Part shown: positions 1 through 8,016 of the stretch, one piece after another
Layout: every line of letters begins with the position of its first letter
Numbering within the stretch: position 1 is the first letter of the stretch
Assembly (NCBI GenBank): GCA_026390635.1
Contig: JAPLFO010000140.1
Coordinates: 19,069 to 75,425 of the forward strand
Source of the DNA: Ignavibacteriales bacterium
Lineage (GTDB): Bacteria; Bacteroidota; Ignavibacteria; UBA10030; UBA8401
Direction: 5' to 3'
DNA length: 56,357 nucleotides
Translations under genes and position numbers: made by a program
Notes under the pieces: model-generated
Databases searched by the model: none
What the model was told of the DNA's origin: nothing
The model's input: only the letters and a program-made list of their open reading frames with translations

Positions 1-182
1 TTACAGTGTTGTCCCGAATCAACATAACACGACGTTGTAACCGGAGCGCAACCAAGGCCGGAGCCTCTTGTGAGGTGTTCCGAGGGGAAATGGCCACGGC
101 GAGTCGCGATGTCAAGGGAATCCCGAAGGGCTATTTTTGGTACGCTTTGGGGAATCATGACTGACTCACGCTTTTACGTACC
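1..182. other. Left-edge region, no assignable gene
   Basis: No recognisable gene. The plus frame beginning at base 3 is open from the window edge to a stop near 164 (about 54 codons) but has no motif I know. The stretch is GC-rich with short self-complementary pieces (CCTC-TTGT-GAGG near 64-75, TTCC-GAGG-GGAA near 81-92), so it may be a structured leader of the following lipoprotein gene or the tail of an upstream gene. I could match it to no riboswitch or RNA family. Confidence 0.25.
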
Positions 183-236
183 ATGCGTTATCTCCTTTTC
201 CCCAATTTTATTCCACAATCAATTGCGAGGGTATCT

Positions 237-1265
237 ATGAAAAGCAAATACCATTTTTCACACGTCGGGATTTTGATGTTGTGTCTCTTGTTTGCAACCA
301 TGGGATGCAAAAAGGATGAAACCTCAACTGCGCCGGAATCGAACGTCCCCACCTATCCGGTATCGGCAACCATCCTCAATCCACAGGGATATGCCCAGGG
401 AGGGGCAACATTGACACTGGCAAATCCGCCCTATGCGGATCCAAAGTTCTCGGCACTGTCAGACTCCACGGGAAAGGCGACAATTCAATCGCCGGCTGGA
501 CAGCAAACGCTGCTCGCAAAATTTGGAACGGTCTTTCAAGCGACGTTGTCGGTGAACGTTGCCGCGACTCAAACGCCAACTGTCGTCGCCACTCCGCTGA
601 AATTGCAGCAGAATACCTCCCTGGGAAAAACTCTCATCGTGAAAGCGAGCGCGGAACAGCTTGAAGATGTGCTCCGCGTTCTCGGATACACAACATTTGA
701 TTCAATTACTGTCAGCGCGATCCGCGATTCGGCCAGGGTAGATTCAACCAAACTGTTGAATTGGTTGAAACAATATAAGCTCGTCTTCTCCGACTGCAAT
801 GGCGGTGATGAGAATAGCTATCCCGTGCTGGCACGCGTGTACGGTCGCTTCGTGGCAGGCGGCGGAAAGATCTATGGCGGTCATTATAACTACTACAACT
901 TGCGGAACATCTGGCCGCCCTATTTCACAAAATATGATTACCAGGGATCCGCTTCCAAAGATACGATGAAGATTGTGGATCCCAATCTACTGAGTGTCGT
1001 GGGAATGTATCTCGATTGGACCAAATCGGGTGATTCGAGGCACCTTACAGACTACGAGAAGTTTTCTGATTTGCCGCCATCGCCGGTTTCCTATGTGTAC
1101 GGCGTGATTAAAGGAACCTCTCCGGCGGTTGGCGTGGTTGTCGAATGCTACCCGTATCCAAATCCCAATGGCGGAAAATATCTCTGGACGGATTACCACA
1201 ACCAGGATATCAAGGCGATACCCAATCTTCGAAAAATTGTTGAATACTTCATGCTCAACATGTAG
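237..1265 (+). CDS. Lipoprotein with regulatory-like Ig domain and putative GATase-like domain
   Basis: 342 aa. The ATG at 237 is preferred over an upstream ATG at 183 because GAGG (227-230) lies six bases before it and the product then starts with a lipoprotein signal (hydrophobic GILMLCLLFATMG followed by Cys-Lys-Lys). Residues ~35-105 look like a carboxypeptidase-regulatory-type beta domain (YPVSATILNPQGYAQGGAT). Residues ~130-340 resemble a class I glutamine-amidotransferase-like fold: WLKQYKLVFSDCNGGDE, then FVAGGGKIYGGHYNY, then GGKYLWTDYHNQD. These match the pattern 'strand ending in a Cys, GG-K-hydrophobic strand, late His' seen in lipoproteins of other phyla. No enzyme activity can be assigned. 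It is monocistronic, with a strong terminator directly downstream. Confidence 0.7.
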   Translation: MKSKYHFSHVGILMLCLLFATMGCKKDETSTAPESNVPTYPVSATILNPQGYAQGGATLTLANPPYADPKFSALSDSTGKATIQSPAGQQTLLAKFGTVFQATLSVNVAATQTPTVVATPLKLQQNTSLGKTLIVKASAEQLEDVLRVLGYTTFDSITVSAIRDSARVDSTKLLNWLKQYKLVFSDCNGGDENSYPVLARVYGRFVAGGGKIYGGHYNYYNLRNIWPPYFTKYDYQGSASKDTMKIVDPNLLSVVGMYLDWTKSGDSRHLTDYEKFSDLPPSPVSYVYGVIKGTSPAVGVVVECYPYPNPNGGKYLWTDYHNQDIKAIPNLRKIVEYFMLNM

Positions 1266-1280
1266 CAGGCATTGGAATCG

Positions 1281-1315
1281 AAAAGCCGGCTCATTGTTTG
1301 TGAGTCGGCTTTTTT
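1281..1315 (+). terminator. Rho-independent terminator
   Basis: A 12-bp stem (AAAGCCGGCTCA / TGAGTCGGCTTT, one G-U pair) with a 7-base loop, followed by a T-run. It lies 15 bases after the lipoprotein stop and between convergent genes. The A-run before the stem means it could also work for the minus-strand kinase gene. Confidence 0.85.
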
Positions 1316-1369
1316 ATTGTACCCCAAAGATATGCGCTGAGCCGTTGCGATGAATTTATCGAAAGCCTG

Positions 1370-1993
1370 TCAGCGTATATTTTTCAGTTTCTCCCTGACC
1401 AGTTTTTCCACGCGCTCAAAATCATCCGGACTATGAACAAAGTCCAGGCCGTCGCTTTCGATCACCAGCAGCGGGCCAAGTTTGTAGCTGCTGATCCATG
1501 ACTCGTAGTGACGGTTTAACTGTCCCAGATACTCAGAGCTGATGCTTTGTTCATAGGAGCGTCCGCGCTTGGCAATCTGTGCTTTCAGCGTATCAACATT
1601 GGCGCGCAAATAAATCATGAGGTCCGGCACCTTCAAATACGCCATCATTACATGATACAGCGCGACATAATTCTTATAGTCGCGTGCATCCATATTGCCA
1701 ATCTCACTCAGATTTCGCGCAAAAATTTCTGCATCTTCATAGATCGAACGATCCTGAATAACCGATTCCGGAGATTCCACGATCTGCTTGTGGCTCGTAA
1801 ATCGATGCGATAAGAAATAGATCTGCAAATGAAACGACCATCGCTTCATGTCACCGTAAAAGTCGGCGAGGTATGGATTGTCTTCAACGGATTCAAAGTA
1901 CGGCTTCCATCCGAATCGATCCGCCAGCATCGTGGTGAGTGATGATTTTCCGGAACCGATGTTCCCTGCGATTGCGATGAATTTCTTGTCCAT
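1370..1993 (-). CDS. Deoxynucleoside kinase
   Basis: 207 aa, usual length for the dNK/dGK/dCK family, which phosphorylates deoxynucleosides for salvage in the cytoplasm. Walker A is GNIGSGKS at residues ~10-17. ESVEDNPYL follows (substrate-side Glu), then QDRSIYED, the family's (D/E)RS motif, and RGRSYE forms the arginine-rich lid. Substrate preference (dA/dG versus dC/T) cannot be read from sequence by eye. It lies 40 bases downstream of typA on the same strand, so probably in one transcript. Confidence 0.85.
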   Translation of the reverse strand: MDKKFIAIAGNIGSGKSSLTTMLADRFGWKPYFESVEDNPYLADFYGDMKRWSFHLQIYFLSHRFTSHKQIVESPESVIQDRSIYEDAEIFARNLSEIGNMDARDYKNYVALYHVMMAYLKVPDLMIYLRANVDTLKAQIAKRGRSYEQSISSEYLGQLNRHYESWISSYKLGPLLVIESDGLDFVHSPDDFERVEKLVREKLKNIR

Positions 1994-2033
1994 ACGTGCG
2001 GTGTGATTGGTGGAATAATTCGGATTTTTGTTG

Positions 2034-3884
2034 TCAGACTATCGGTTCGACTTTCTTCTTTGCCGCCCGGTTGCGGTCGTTGGCGTTCAGGACCTTCTTC
2101 CGCAAACGAATCGACGTGGGCGTTATTTCCACGAACTCATCGTCGCCGATCCATTCAATGGCCTGTTCCAGGGTCATAATGTGCGGCGGCTCCAAGCGCA
2201 CGGCTTCATCCGCACCGGATGATCGCATATTGGTAAGCTGTTTGCTTTTGCAGACGTTCACCGTCATGTCGTGTTCACGCGAATTCTCACCGACGATCAT
2301 TCCGGTATAAACTCTTGTCCCGGGTGTCACGAAGAAGGTCGAGCGTTCCTGCAATTTCCACATCCCGTACGCCACGGCTTCGCCGTCTTCCATGGCAATC
2401 AATGCGCCTTTGGTACGGTGTTCCAGCTCACCCTTGAACGGTTCGTAGCCGTGAAAGTTGTGATGCAAGATGCCGTTGCCTTTTGTTTGCGTCATGAACT
2501 CACCGCGGAAACCGATCAAGCCGCGCGACGGCACAAAGAATTCTATGCGTGTGTTGCCGTTGGTCGCCAGCATGTTCTTCATTTCCCCGTTGCGACGGCC
2601 GAGATTTTCAATCACTACCCCGACGAATTCATCCGGGACGTCGATGATAACATGTTCGACCGGTTCGCTCAGCACATCGGCGATTCGCTTGTAAATCACC
2701 TCGGGACGGGAGACCTGCAGTTCATATCCTTCGCGCCGCATCGTCTCTATCAGAATTGCCAGATGCAGTTCTCCGCGGCCGCTCACGCAGAAGACGTCGG
2801 GAGAATCGGTCAACTCAACACGCAGACTCACGTTGGACCGCAATTCCTTCACCAGTCGCTCGCCCAAGTGGCGCGTGGTGACGTATTTGCCTTCCATTCC
2901 AGCAAAGGGCGAATTGTTCACCACAAAATCCATCGAGATGGTCGGCTCTTCGATATCCACAAAAGGAAGCGGTGCCGGATCGGCGGCATCGGCAATGGTC
3001 TCGCCGATGTCCACGTCTTCCATACCGGCAATTGCAATGATATCGCCGATGCTCGCCTCTTTCGTTTCAATCCGTTTTAAACCTTCGAACGTGTAAATCT
3101 TCGTCACCCGCGCGTCATCCACCTCGCCCGTGCGATGAATGATCTTCATCGGTGAACCATAGCTGATCGTGCCCCGGGAAATTCTTCCGATACCGAGACG
3201 TCCAAGATAGTCATTGTAATCGATCGTCGTTACCAGCATCCGGAACGGAGCGTTTTTTTCTCCTTCCGGGAACGGCACGCGTTTGACGATGGCATCGAAG
3301 AGAGGCATGAGGCTCTCGCCTTCGTCTTCCAATTCGTATTTGGCGATGCCCTGTTTTGCAATTGCATAGATCGTTGGAAAATCCAACTGCGCATCCGTCG
3401 CACCAAGGGACAGGAAGAGTTCAAACACTTCATCCAGCACTTCATGCGCGCGCGCATCTTTGCGGTCGATCTTATTAATGACAACAATCGGCTGCAGATG
3501 GAGATCCAGCGATTTTTTCAGAACGAATTTTGTGCCGGGCAGCGGACCTTCGGCCGCATCCACCAGCAACAGCACACCGTCCACCATTTTCAGCGTGCGC
3601 TCCACTTCACCGGAGAAATCCGAGTGACCGGGAGTATCAACGATGTTGATTTTATATTTGGTATCCGATCCTTTCGGCGTGTAGAATACTGCGGTGTTCT
3701 TTGCAAGGATCGTAATGCCGCGCTCGCGTTCAAGATCGTTCGAGTCCATGACGCGGTTTTCCAGGACCTGATTGTCGCGGAAGGTACCTGTCTGGCGAAG
3801 CATGTGATCGACAAGCGTGGTTTTGCCATGATCGACGTGTGCGATAATGGCGATATTGCGTATGTTTTCTGGTATTATGCTCAT
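2034..3884 (-). CDS. typA: Translational GTPase TypA/BipA
   Basis: 616 aa, full family length. The G-domain motifs are AHVDHGKTT (G1), the DTPGHSDF motif (G3) and NKIDRKDAR (G4). After these come the EF-G-like domains II, III and V and the TypA-specific C-terminal domain (GLIGFRGEFMTQTKGNG, the region that recognises the ribosomal A site). TypA acts on the ribosome in subunit assembly and in stress or low-temperature growth. The ATG has no evident Shine-Dalgarno and a promoter lies only a few bases upstream (see 3893-3921). It is divergent from mreD. Confidence 0.95.
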   Translation of the reverse strand: MSIIPENIRNIAIIAHVDHGKTTLVDHMLRQTGTFRDNQVLENRVMDSNDLERERGITILAKNTAVFYTPKGSDTKYKINIVDTPGHSDFSGEVERTLKMVDGVLLLVDAAEGPLPGTKFVLKKSLDLHLQPIVVINKIDRKDARAHEVLDEVFELFLSLGATDAQLDFPTIYAIAKQGIAKYELEDEGESLMPLFDAIVKRVPFPEGEKNAPFRMLVTTIDYNDYLGRLGIGRISRGTISYGSPMKIIHRTGEVDDARVTKIYTFEGLKRIETKEASIGDIIAIAGMEDVDIGETIADAADPAPLPFVDIEEPTISMDFVVNNSPFAGMEGKYVTTRHLGERLVKELRSNVSLRVELTDSPDVFCVSGRGELHLAILIETMRREGYELQVSRPEVIYKRIADVLSEPVEHVIIDVPDEFVGVVIENLGRRNGEMKNMLATNGNTRIEFFVPSRGLIGFRGEFMTQTKGNGILHHNFHGYEPFKGELEHRTKGALIAMEDGEAVAYGMWKLQERSTFFVTPGTRVYTGMIVGENSREHDMTVNVCKSKQLTNMRSSGADEAVRLEPPHIMTLEQAIEWIGDDEFVEITPTSIRLRKKVLNANDRNRAAKKKVEPIV

Positions 3885-3892
3885 AGGTATAT

Positions 3893-3921
3893 AAGATACG
3901 AAAAAATGGAGGGTTCTCCAA
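3893..3921 (-). promoter_or_regulatory. Putative promoter of typA
   Basis: On the minus strand TTGGAG (3921-3916) and TATCTT (3898-3893) are separated by exactly 17 bp. The -10 ends eight bases before the typA ATG, which implies a nearly leaderless mRNA. This is read by eye only. Confidence 0.45.
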
Positions 3922-4059
3922 ATGAAGGGAAATTGGAAAAAATTTTGCTGAAGAGCAAGATTTTACAGTTTTGTGCACTACGGACCAATGAGTAATCTTT
4001 TTTTTTCACTTACCAAAGTGGACACGAAATTTGGACTTGAACGGCCCAGGACGATTTAC

Positions 4060-4088
4060 ACTGTGTCCTCTGTGCGCTCTGTGGCCAA
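4060..4088. repeat. Half copy of the GCCACAG-type intergenic repeat
   Basis: ACTGTGTCCTCTG followed by CGCTCTGTGGCCAA matches the right arm of the inverted-repeat elements at 47258-47348 and 43041-43196. No left arm is obvious upstream. The rest of 3922-4133 is AT-rich DNA between divergent genes with nothing else recognised. Confidence 0.55.
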
Positions 4089-4133
4089 TATAGCTTCTCA
4101 TCTTTTTTCTAACCTCGAAGTGGGTGTAATCAA

Positions 4134-4162
4134 TTGAACCTTAGCCGTTTTTTTGGTACTTT
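4134..4162 (+). promoter_or_regulatory. Putative promoter of the mreD-mrdA-rodA operon
   Basis: TTGAAC (4134-4139), a 17-bp spacer and TACTTT (4157-4162). The mreD ATG at 4168 falls where transcription would start, so the mRNA would be leaderless. No Shine-Dalgarno precedes that ATG. Confidence 0.45.
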
Positions 4163-4167
4163 GCTTT

Positions 4168-4650
4168 ATGCAACGCTATATAAACTACGGCGTCATCACG
4201 CTGGCGCTTCTGATCATACAGACGACTATCGTCCCGTTCACAGCAATCGCCAACATCATTCCCGATCTGCTGACTGTTTGGATTGTCTATCTTGCCATTC
4301 AACTCGGACAGATACCCGGAACGGTTGCCGGATTTCTTATCGGTGTCGCGCTCGACCTCGTTGGCGGTCAATTTCTTGGATTGCATGCACTCTCCAAAAC
4401 CGTTGGCGGTTTTCTGGCAGGATATTTCTTCAATGAAAACAAAATCGCACATATACTCGGCAGCTACGAGTTTCCGCTTGTCACCGGCATCACTTCGTTC
4501 GTCCATAACATAATCTATTTTATCATTCTGGTTCAGGGCGGTAATATTTCACTGGTGACGGCAATTTTCCGCTTCGGTCTTTTTTCCACCCTCTACACCA
4601 TCGCCGTTGCTCTCATCCCCGTATTGGTGTATTCCCGCAAGGCGACCTGA
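4168..4650 (+). CDS. mreD: Rod-shape-determining membrane protein MreD
   Basis: 160 aa, typical MreD size, with about five membrane segments and the characteristic DLLTVWIVYLA and GFLIGVALDLVGG helices. MreD is an integral inner-membrane part of the elongasome that directs sidewall peptidoglycan synthesis. The ATG at 4168 is chosen over an in-frame TTG at 4153 because the protein then begins MQRYINYG like its relatives. The next gene starts two bases after the stop. mreB and mreC, usually just upstream, are absent here: the upstream neighbour is the divergent typA. Confidence 0.9.
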   Translation: MQRYINYGVITLALLIIQTTIVPFTAIANIIPDLLTVWIVYLAIQLGQIPGTVAGFLIGVALDLVGGQFLGLHALSKTVGGFLAGYFFNENKIAHILGSYEFPLVTGITSFVHNIIYFIILVQGGNISLVTAIFRFGLFSTLYTIAVALIPVLVYSRKAT

Positions 4651-4651
4651 C

Positions 4652-6448
4652 ATGGCGTTCGAAGAATTCGGATCGGCAACCCGCAGAAGCGTACTGCTTG
4701 GGATTCTGGCTCTCGGTATGCTTGCACTCAGCGGACGTCTCTATCAGCTTCAATATATCTACCGCGAGGAGTACGGAAAAAAGTCTGAAGAGAACAGCAT
4801 CCGGCGCGTCGCCAAGGAACCGATCCGCGGCTACGTCTACGACCGGAACGGAATTCTGATCGTGGACAACAGACCGTCCTACACCGTCATGCTGACACCG
4901 ATTGATTTCGACGAGAAGAATCTTCCCCTTCTGTCGGAAATTCTTGTCATGCCGGTGGATCTGATCAGGGAGCGGATCAAGAAAGCGAAAGTCTATTCGT
5001 CCTTCATTCCGACCAAGATCAAACGCGATATCGATTTCCGGACGTTGTCGCTGCTGGAAGAATTCAAGGGTGCGCTGCCCGGCGTCGAAGTACAGCTGGA
5101 ATCAAAACGCTTCTACGTCACACCGGCGCGTGGAACGCACATGCTCGGGTATGCAAAGGAAATCTCGGATTGGCAGCTGGATAAGCTCGGTTCGTACTAT
5201 CAGCAGGGCGATGTGGTCGGATCTGCCGGCATCGAAGCGAAATATGAGGAAGCGTTGCGCGGCGAAAAGGGATTTGAGTTTATCTCGCAGAATGCACGCG
5301 GACAAATCATCGGCACCTTCAACAACGGCAAGAGCGACATTCCTCCGAAGGATGGACTCGACCTTCACACCGCCATCGACATCAAGGTACAGGCGCTTGC
5401 CGAGTCGCTCATGATTGGAAAGCGCGGTGCGATTGTTGCCGTCGATCCCTCCACCGGCGGCATTATCGCCCTGGTGAGCAAACCGGACTACGACCTTTCG
5501 CTTTTCAGCGGCGTCACCCCCCCCGAAGTCTGGAAATCGCTGAACACCGATCCCGAAATTCCACTCTTCAATCGCGCAACGCTGACGAGGTATCCTCCCG
5601 GATCCACATTCAAAATGGTCCTTGCCTGTGCCGCGCTGGAGAAGGGGATCATCGATGAGAATTGGCGTGTTCACTGCAACGGATCGTTCCGGTACGGAAA
5701 CAAGGTGTTCAAAGATTTGCATGTGCATGGATCGATGAATGTGGTGGAAGCGATCCAGCATTCCTGCAATGTTTTCTTCTACCAGTTAATACTCAAAGTC
5801 GGATTGGATCCATGGAGTGACTATGCGCGCGCCTTCGGCTTCGGCAAATTAAGCAAAGTCGATATCACGGAAGAAAACTCCGGCCTGATTCCATCCACCG
5901 AGTACTACGACCGCGTGTATGGAAAACGCAAATGGACACTCGGCTATACCGTGAGTCTCGGTATCGGACAGGGAGAGGTTGGTGTCACACCGCTGCAAAT
6001 GGCAAATTATGCTGCGATGCTTGCCAACAAAGGACACTATCATCAACCGCATATCGTTCAGACTATTCACAATAAATGGACCGGCAGAATCGATACGGTC
6101 AAGAGCGAGAACCATGATCTTGCGATTTCAGAACGTACCTGGGATCTGGTACGGGAAGGAATGCGCCGTGTGGTTGCTGCCGGCACCGGGACTCCTGCGC
6201 GCATTCAGGGCGTGGAAGCCGGCGGCAAAACGGGTACGGCACAGAATCCGCACGGGAAAGACCACTCCTGGTACATCGGATTTGCACCGTATGACAATCC
6301 CACAATTGCGATTTGTGTGCTTGTGGAAAATGCGGGCTTCGGCGCCACGTATGCCGCTCCCTATGCCGGCATGTGTATGGAGCAATATCTGTTCGGCGAG
6401 TTGATCCGGAACAAGAAACGCGCACCGGCAAAACTTGCAGCACACTGA
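4652..6448 (+). CDS. mrdA: Penicillin-binding protein 2, peptidoglycan transpeptidase
   Basis: 598 aa. A single N-terminal membrane anchor is followed by the pedestal domain (GYVYDRNGILIVDNRPSY) and the transpeptidase domain. All three active-site motifs are present: PGSTFK with the acylated Ser, HSCN (SxN) and GGKTGTAQ (KTG). It cross-links glycan strands in the periplasm as the partner of RodA. The start at 4652 is one base after the mreD stop codon, indicating translational coupling. An in-frame upstream codon at 4607 would lie inside mreD and is rejected. Confidence 0.95.
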   Translation: MAFEEFGSATRRSVLLGILALGMLALSGRLYQLQYIYREEYGKKSEENSIRRVAKEPIRGYVYDRNGILIVDNRPSYTVMLTPIDFDEKNLPLLSEILVMPVDLIRERIKKAKVYSSFIPTKIKRDIDFRTLSLLEEFKGALPGVEVQLESKRFYVTPARGTHMLGYAKEISDWQLDKLGSYYQQGDVVGSAGIEAKYEEALRGEKGFEFISQNARGQIIGTFNNGKSDIPPKDGLDLHTAIDIKVQALAESLMIGKRGAIVAVDPSTGGIIALVSKPDYDLSLFSGVTPPEVWKSLNTDPEIPLFNRATLTRYPPGSTFKMVLACAALEKGIIDENWRVHCNGSFRYGNKVFKDLHVHGSMNVVEAIQHSCNVFFYQLILKVGLDPWSDYARAFGFGKLSKVDITEENSGLIPSTEYYDRVYGKRKWTLGYTVSLGIGQGEVGVTPLQMANYAAMLANKGHYHQPHIVQTIHNKWTGRIDTVKSENHDLAISERTWDLVREGMRRVVAAGTGTPARIQGVEAGGKTGTAQNPHGKDHSWYIGFAPYDNPTIAICVLVENAGFGATYAAPYAGMCMEQYLFGELIRNKKRAPAKLAAH

Positions 6449-6466
6449 GCTACGACGGATCACATT

Positions 6467-7684
6467 ATGAATTCTTTCTTCAAAGAATATTTCGACCGCA
6501 CGGTGTTTCTGACGTGCATTGCGCTCGTGATTATCGGCATCTTTGCAATCTACAGCGCCACGTACGATGCCCATGCCGGCAGCAGTTTCCATAAGCAGAT
6601 CCTCTGGGCAAGCGTCGGATTTGTACTGATGATTGTTGTTACCTTCCTCCCGCTTCGATTTCTCCAACGCTCGTCTTACATCGCCTATTTCGCCTCGTTG
6701 ATGGTCCTTGCTGCCGTACTCGCCGTCGGCCGGAAAGTGTACGGTTCACAGAGCTGGTTCGGCGTCGCCGGAATGGGCGTGCAGCCATCGGAGTTCGTCA
6801 AGATCACCACGCTGTTGGCGCTGGCGCAGTTTCTCGGAAATCCGGATGTCAATCTCGGCAGAGTAAAAGACCTTGCCACCACTTTTGGTATCGTCATGCT
6901 GCCGGTAACCTTGATTATGATGCAGCCGGATTTCGGGACATCGTTGACATTTTTCGGCATGTTGATACCGGTACTGTACTGGGCGGGCGCGTCCAATTTT
7001 CTCATCCTCGCCATCGTTACCCCGCCGCTCGTTGCGCTTTCTGCCATCATCGGAACTACTGCGTTTATCGCGGTGCTGATTCTCGTCGCAGTTGTTCTCT
7101 ATCTTGCACGGGAAAACCGTTTCCTTGCCGTAACGGTTTTTGGACTGAATATCGTCGTCGGAATCTTCGTGCAGATGATGTACGAAAAGCTGCCGCTCTA
7201 TCAGCAAAAAAGAATTACAACATTTTTGGATCCGAACAACGATCCCCTCGGCGCAGGATACAATGTCATTCAGGCAAAAGTTGCCATCGGATCCGGCGGA
7301 GTTTTTGGAAAGGGGTTTCTGCAGGGAACGCAAACGCAGTTGAACTTCATTCCCAAACAGTGGACGGATTTTATTTTCTGCGTCCCGGGCGAAGAGTTTG
7401 GATTTGTCGGGGCGATGGTGGTGCTTGGGCTCTTCGCCGTGCTCCTGACACGCGGCATCCGACTCGGCTATTCGGTCAAGAATCGATTTGGAAGTGTCAT
7501 CGCAATCGGCATCAGCGCGCTGTTTGCGTTCCACATGTTCGTCAATGTTGGGATGTGCCTCGGATTGATGCCGGTCATCGGCATCCCTCTCCCCTTTCTC
7601 AGCTACGGCGGTTCATCGCTGGTCTCGTACATGATAATGGCGGGACTACTGATGAATGTGTACGCAAACCGAAAAGAATACTAG
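6467..7684 (+). CDS. rodA: Peptidoglycan polymerase RodA (SEDS family)
   Basis: 405 aa, ten or so membrane helices. It carries SEDS signatures: SWFGVAGMGVQPSEFVK, the MQPDFGTS loop with the catalytic Asp, and the C-terminal GIPLPFLSYGGSSL. RodA polymerises lipid II into glycan chains and works with the class B PBP encoded just upstream (18-base gap). It is the last gene of the mreD-mrdA-rodA operon. Confidence 0.95.
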   Translation: MNSFFKEYFDRTVFLTCIALVIIGIFAIYSATYDAHAGSSFHKQILWASVGFVLMIVVTFLPLRFLQRSSYIAYFASLMVLAAVLAVGRKVYGSQSWFGVAGMGVQPSEFVKITTLLALAQFLGNPDVNLGRVKDLATTFGIVMLPVTLIMMQPDFGTSLTFFGMLIPVLYWAGASNFLILAIVTPPLVALSAIIGTTAFIAVLILVAVVLYLARENRFLAVTVFGLNIVVGIFVQMMYEKLPLYQQKRITTFLDPNNDPLGAGYNVIQAKVAIGSGGVFGKGFLQGTQTQLNFIPKQWTDFIFCVPGEEFGFVGAMVVLGLFAVLLTRGIRLGYSVKNRFGSVIAIGISALFAFHMFVNVGMCLGLMPVIGIPLPFLSYGGSSLVSYMIMAGLLMNVYANRKEY

Positions 7685-8016
7685 GAGCTATCTCAAAAAT
7701 CCTGGGCAAGCATCATTGCAATGACCATCTATTTTTGAAATGACTTCTAGAAATCTAGTCGAAAACTCTCGTCCGGCAATTGACAGTAGTGTAGATCGAG
7801 ACGAAAGTCTTGATCCGTCAAATCCTTGGTCGCGACTCCACGGAGTCGCGCTACAAAATGTACTCCATTCTACGGTGAGCGGACTTTTCGACCACGTTTC
7901 TATTGCACCCAGCGATCATCTCGACTTGGGTTGGCAAGCTTGGTCGAGCCACGCCCGATGACCGCCGAGGTGAGGTCACCGAGCGCAGCCGAGGTGACAC
8001 ATCCCAATAGAGAAAA
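7685..8016. other. 332-bp gap between convergent genes rodA and GHL10 protein
   Basis: No coding potential that I trust. It holds the paired REP hairpins at 7791-7854. Further right (about 7960-8000) is an imperfect repeat of GCCGAGGTGA next to GTCACCGAGCG, the sort of G+C-rich repeat that accompanies REP units. No clear T-tailed terminator was seen, so the REP pair may end both transcripts. Confidence 0.5.
7791..7854. repeat. Inverted pair of REP hairpins (BIME-like)
   Basis: Left unit: GTAG (7791-7794) then a near-perfect hairpin with GAAA loop (ATCGAGAC-GAAA-GTCTTGAT). Right unit, read on the minus strand: GTAG (7854-7851) then CGCGACTCC-GT-GGAGTCGCG (7850-7831). The two face each other across about 15 bases. 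A GTAG tetranucleotide 5' to a palindrome is the known hallmark of REP units recognised by REP-associated tyrosine transposases. The same units flank such a transposase gene at 51131-51796. Confidence 0.8.

Noticed and set aside
1-182. Riboswitch (cobalamin or c-di-GMP type) before the first lipoprotein
   Set aside because: Short hairpins are present, but no conserved core of any riboswitch I know could be matched.
2271-3080. Long plus-strand frames inside typA
   Set aside because: Shadow frames of a well-conserved GTPase gene, with no ribosome site or recognisable domain.
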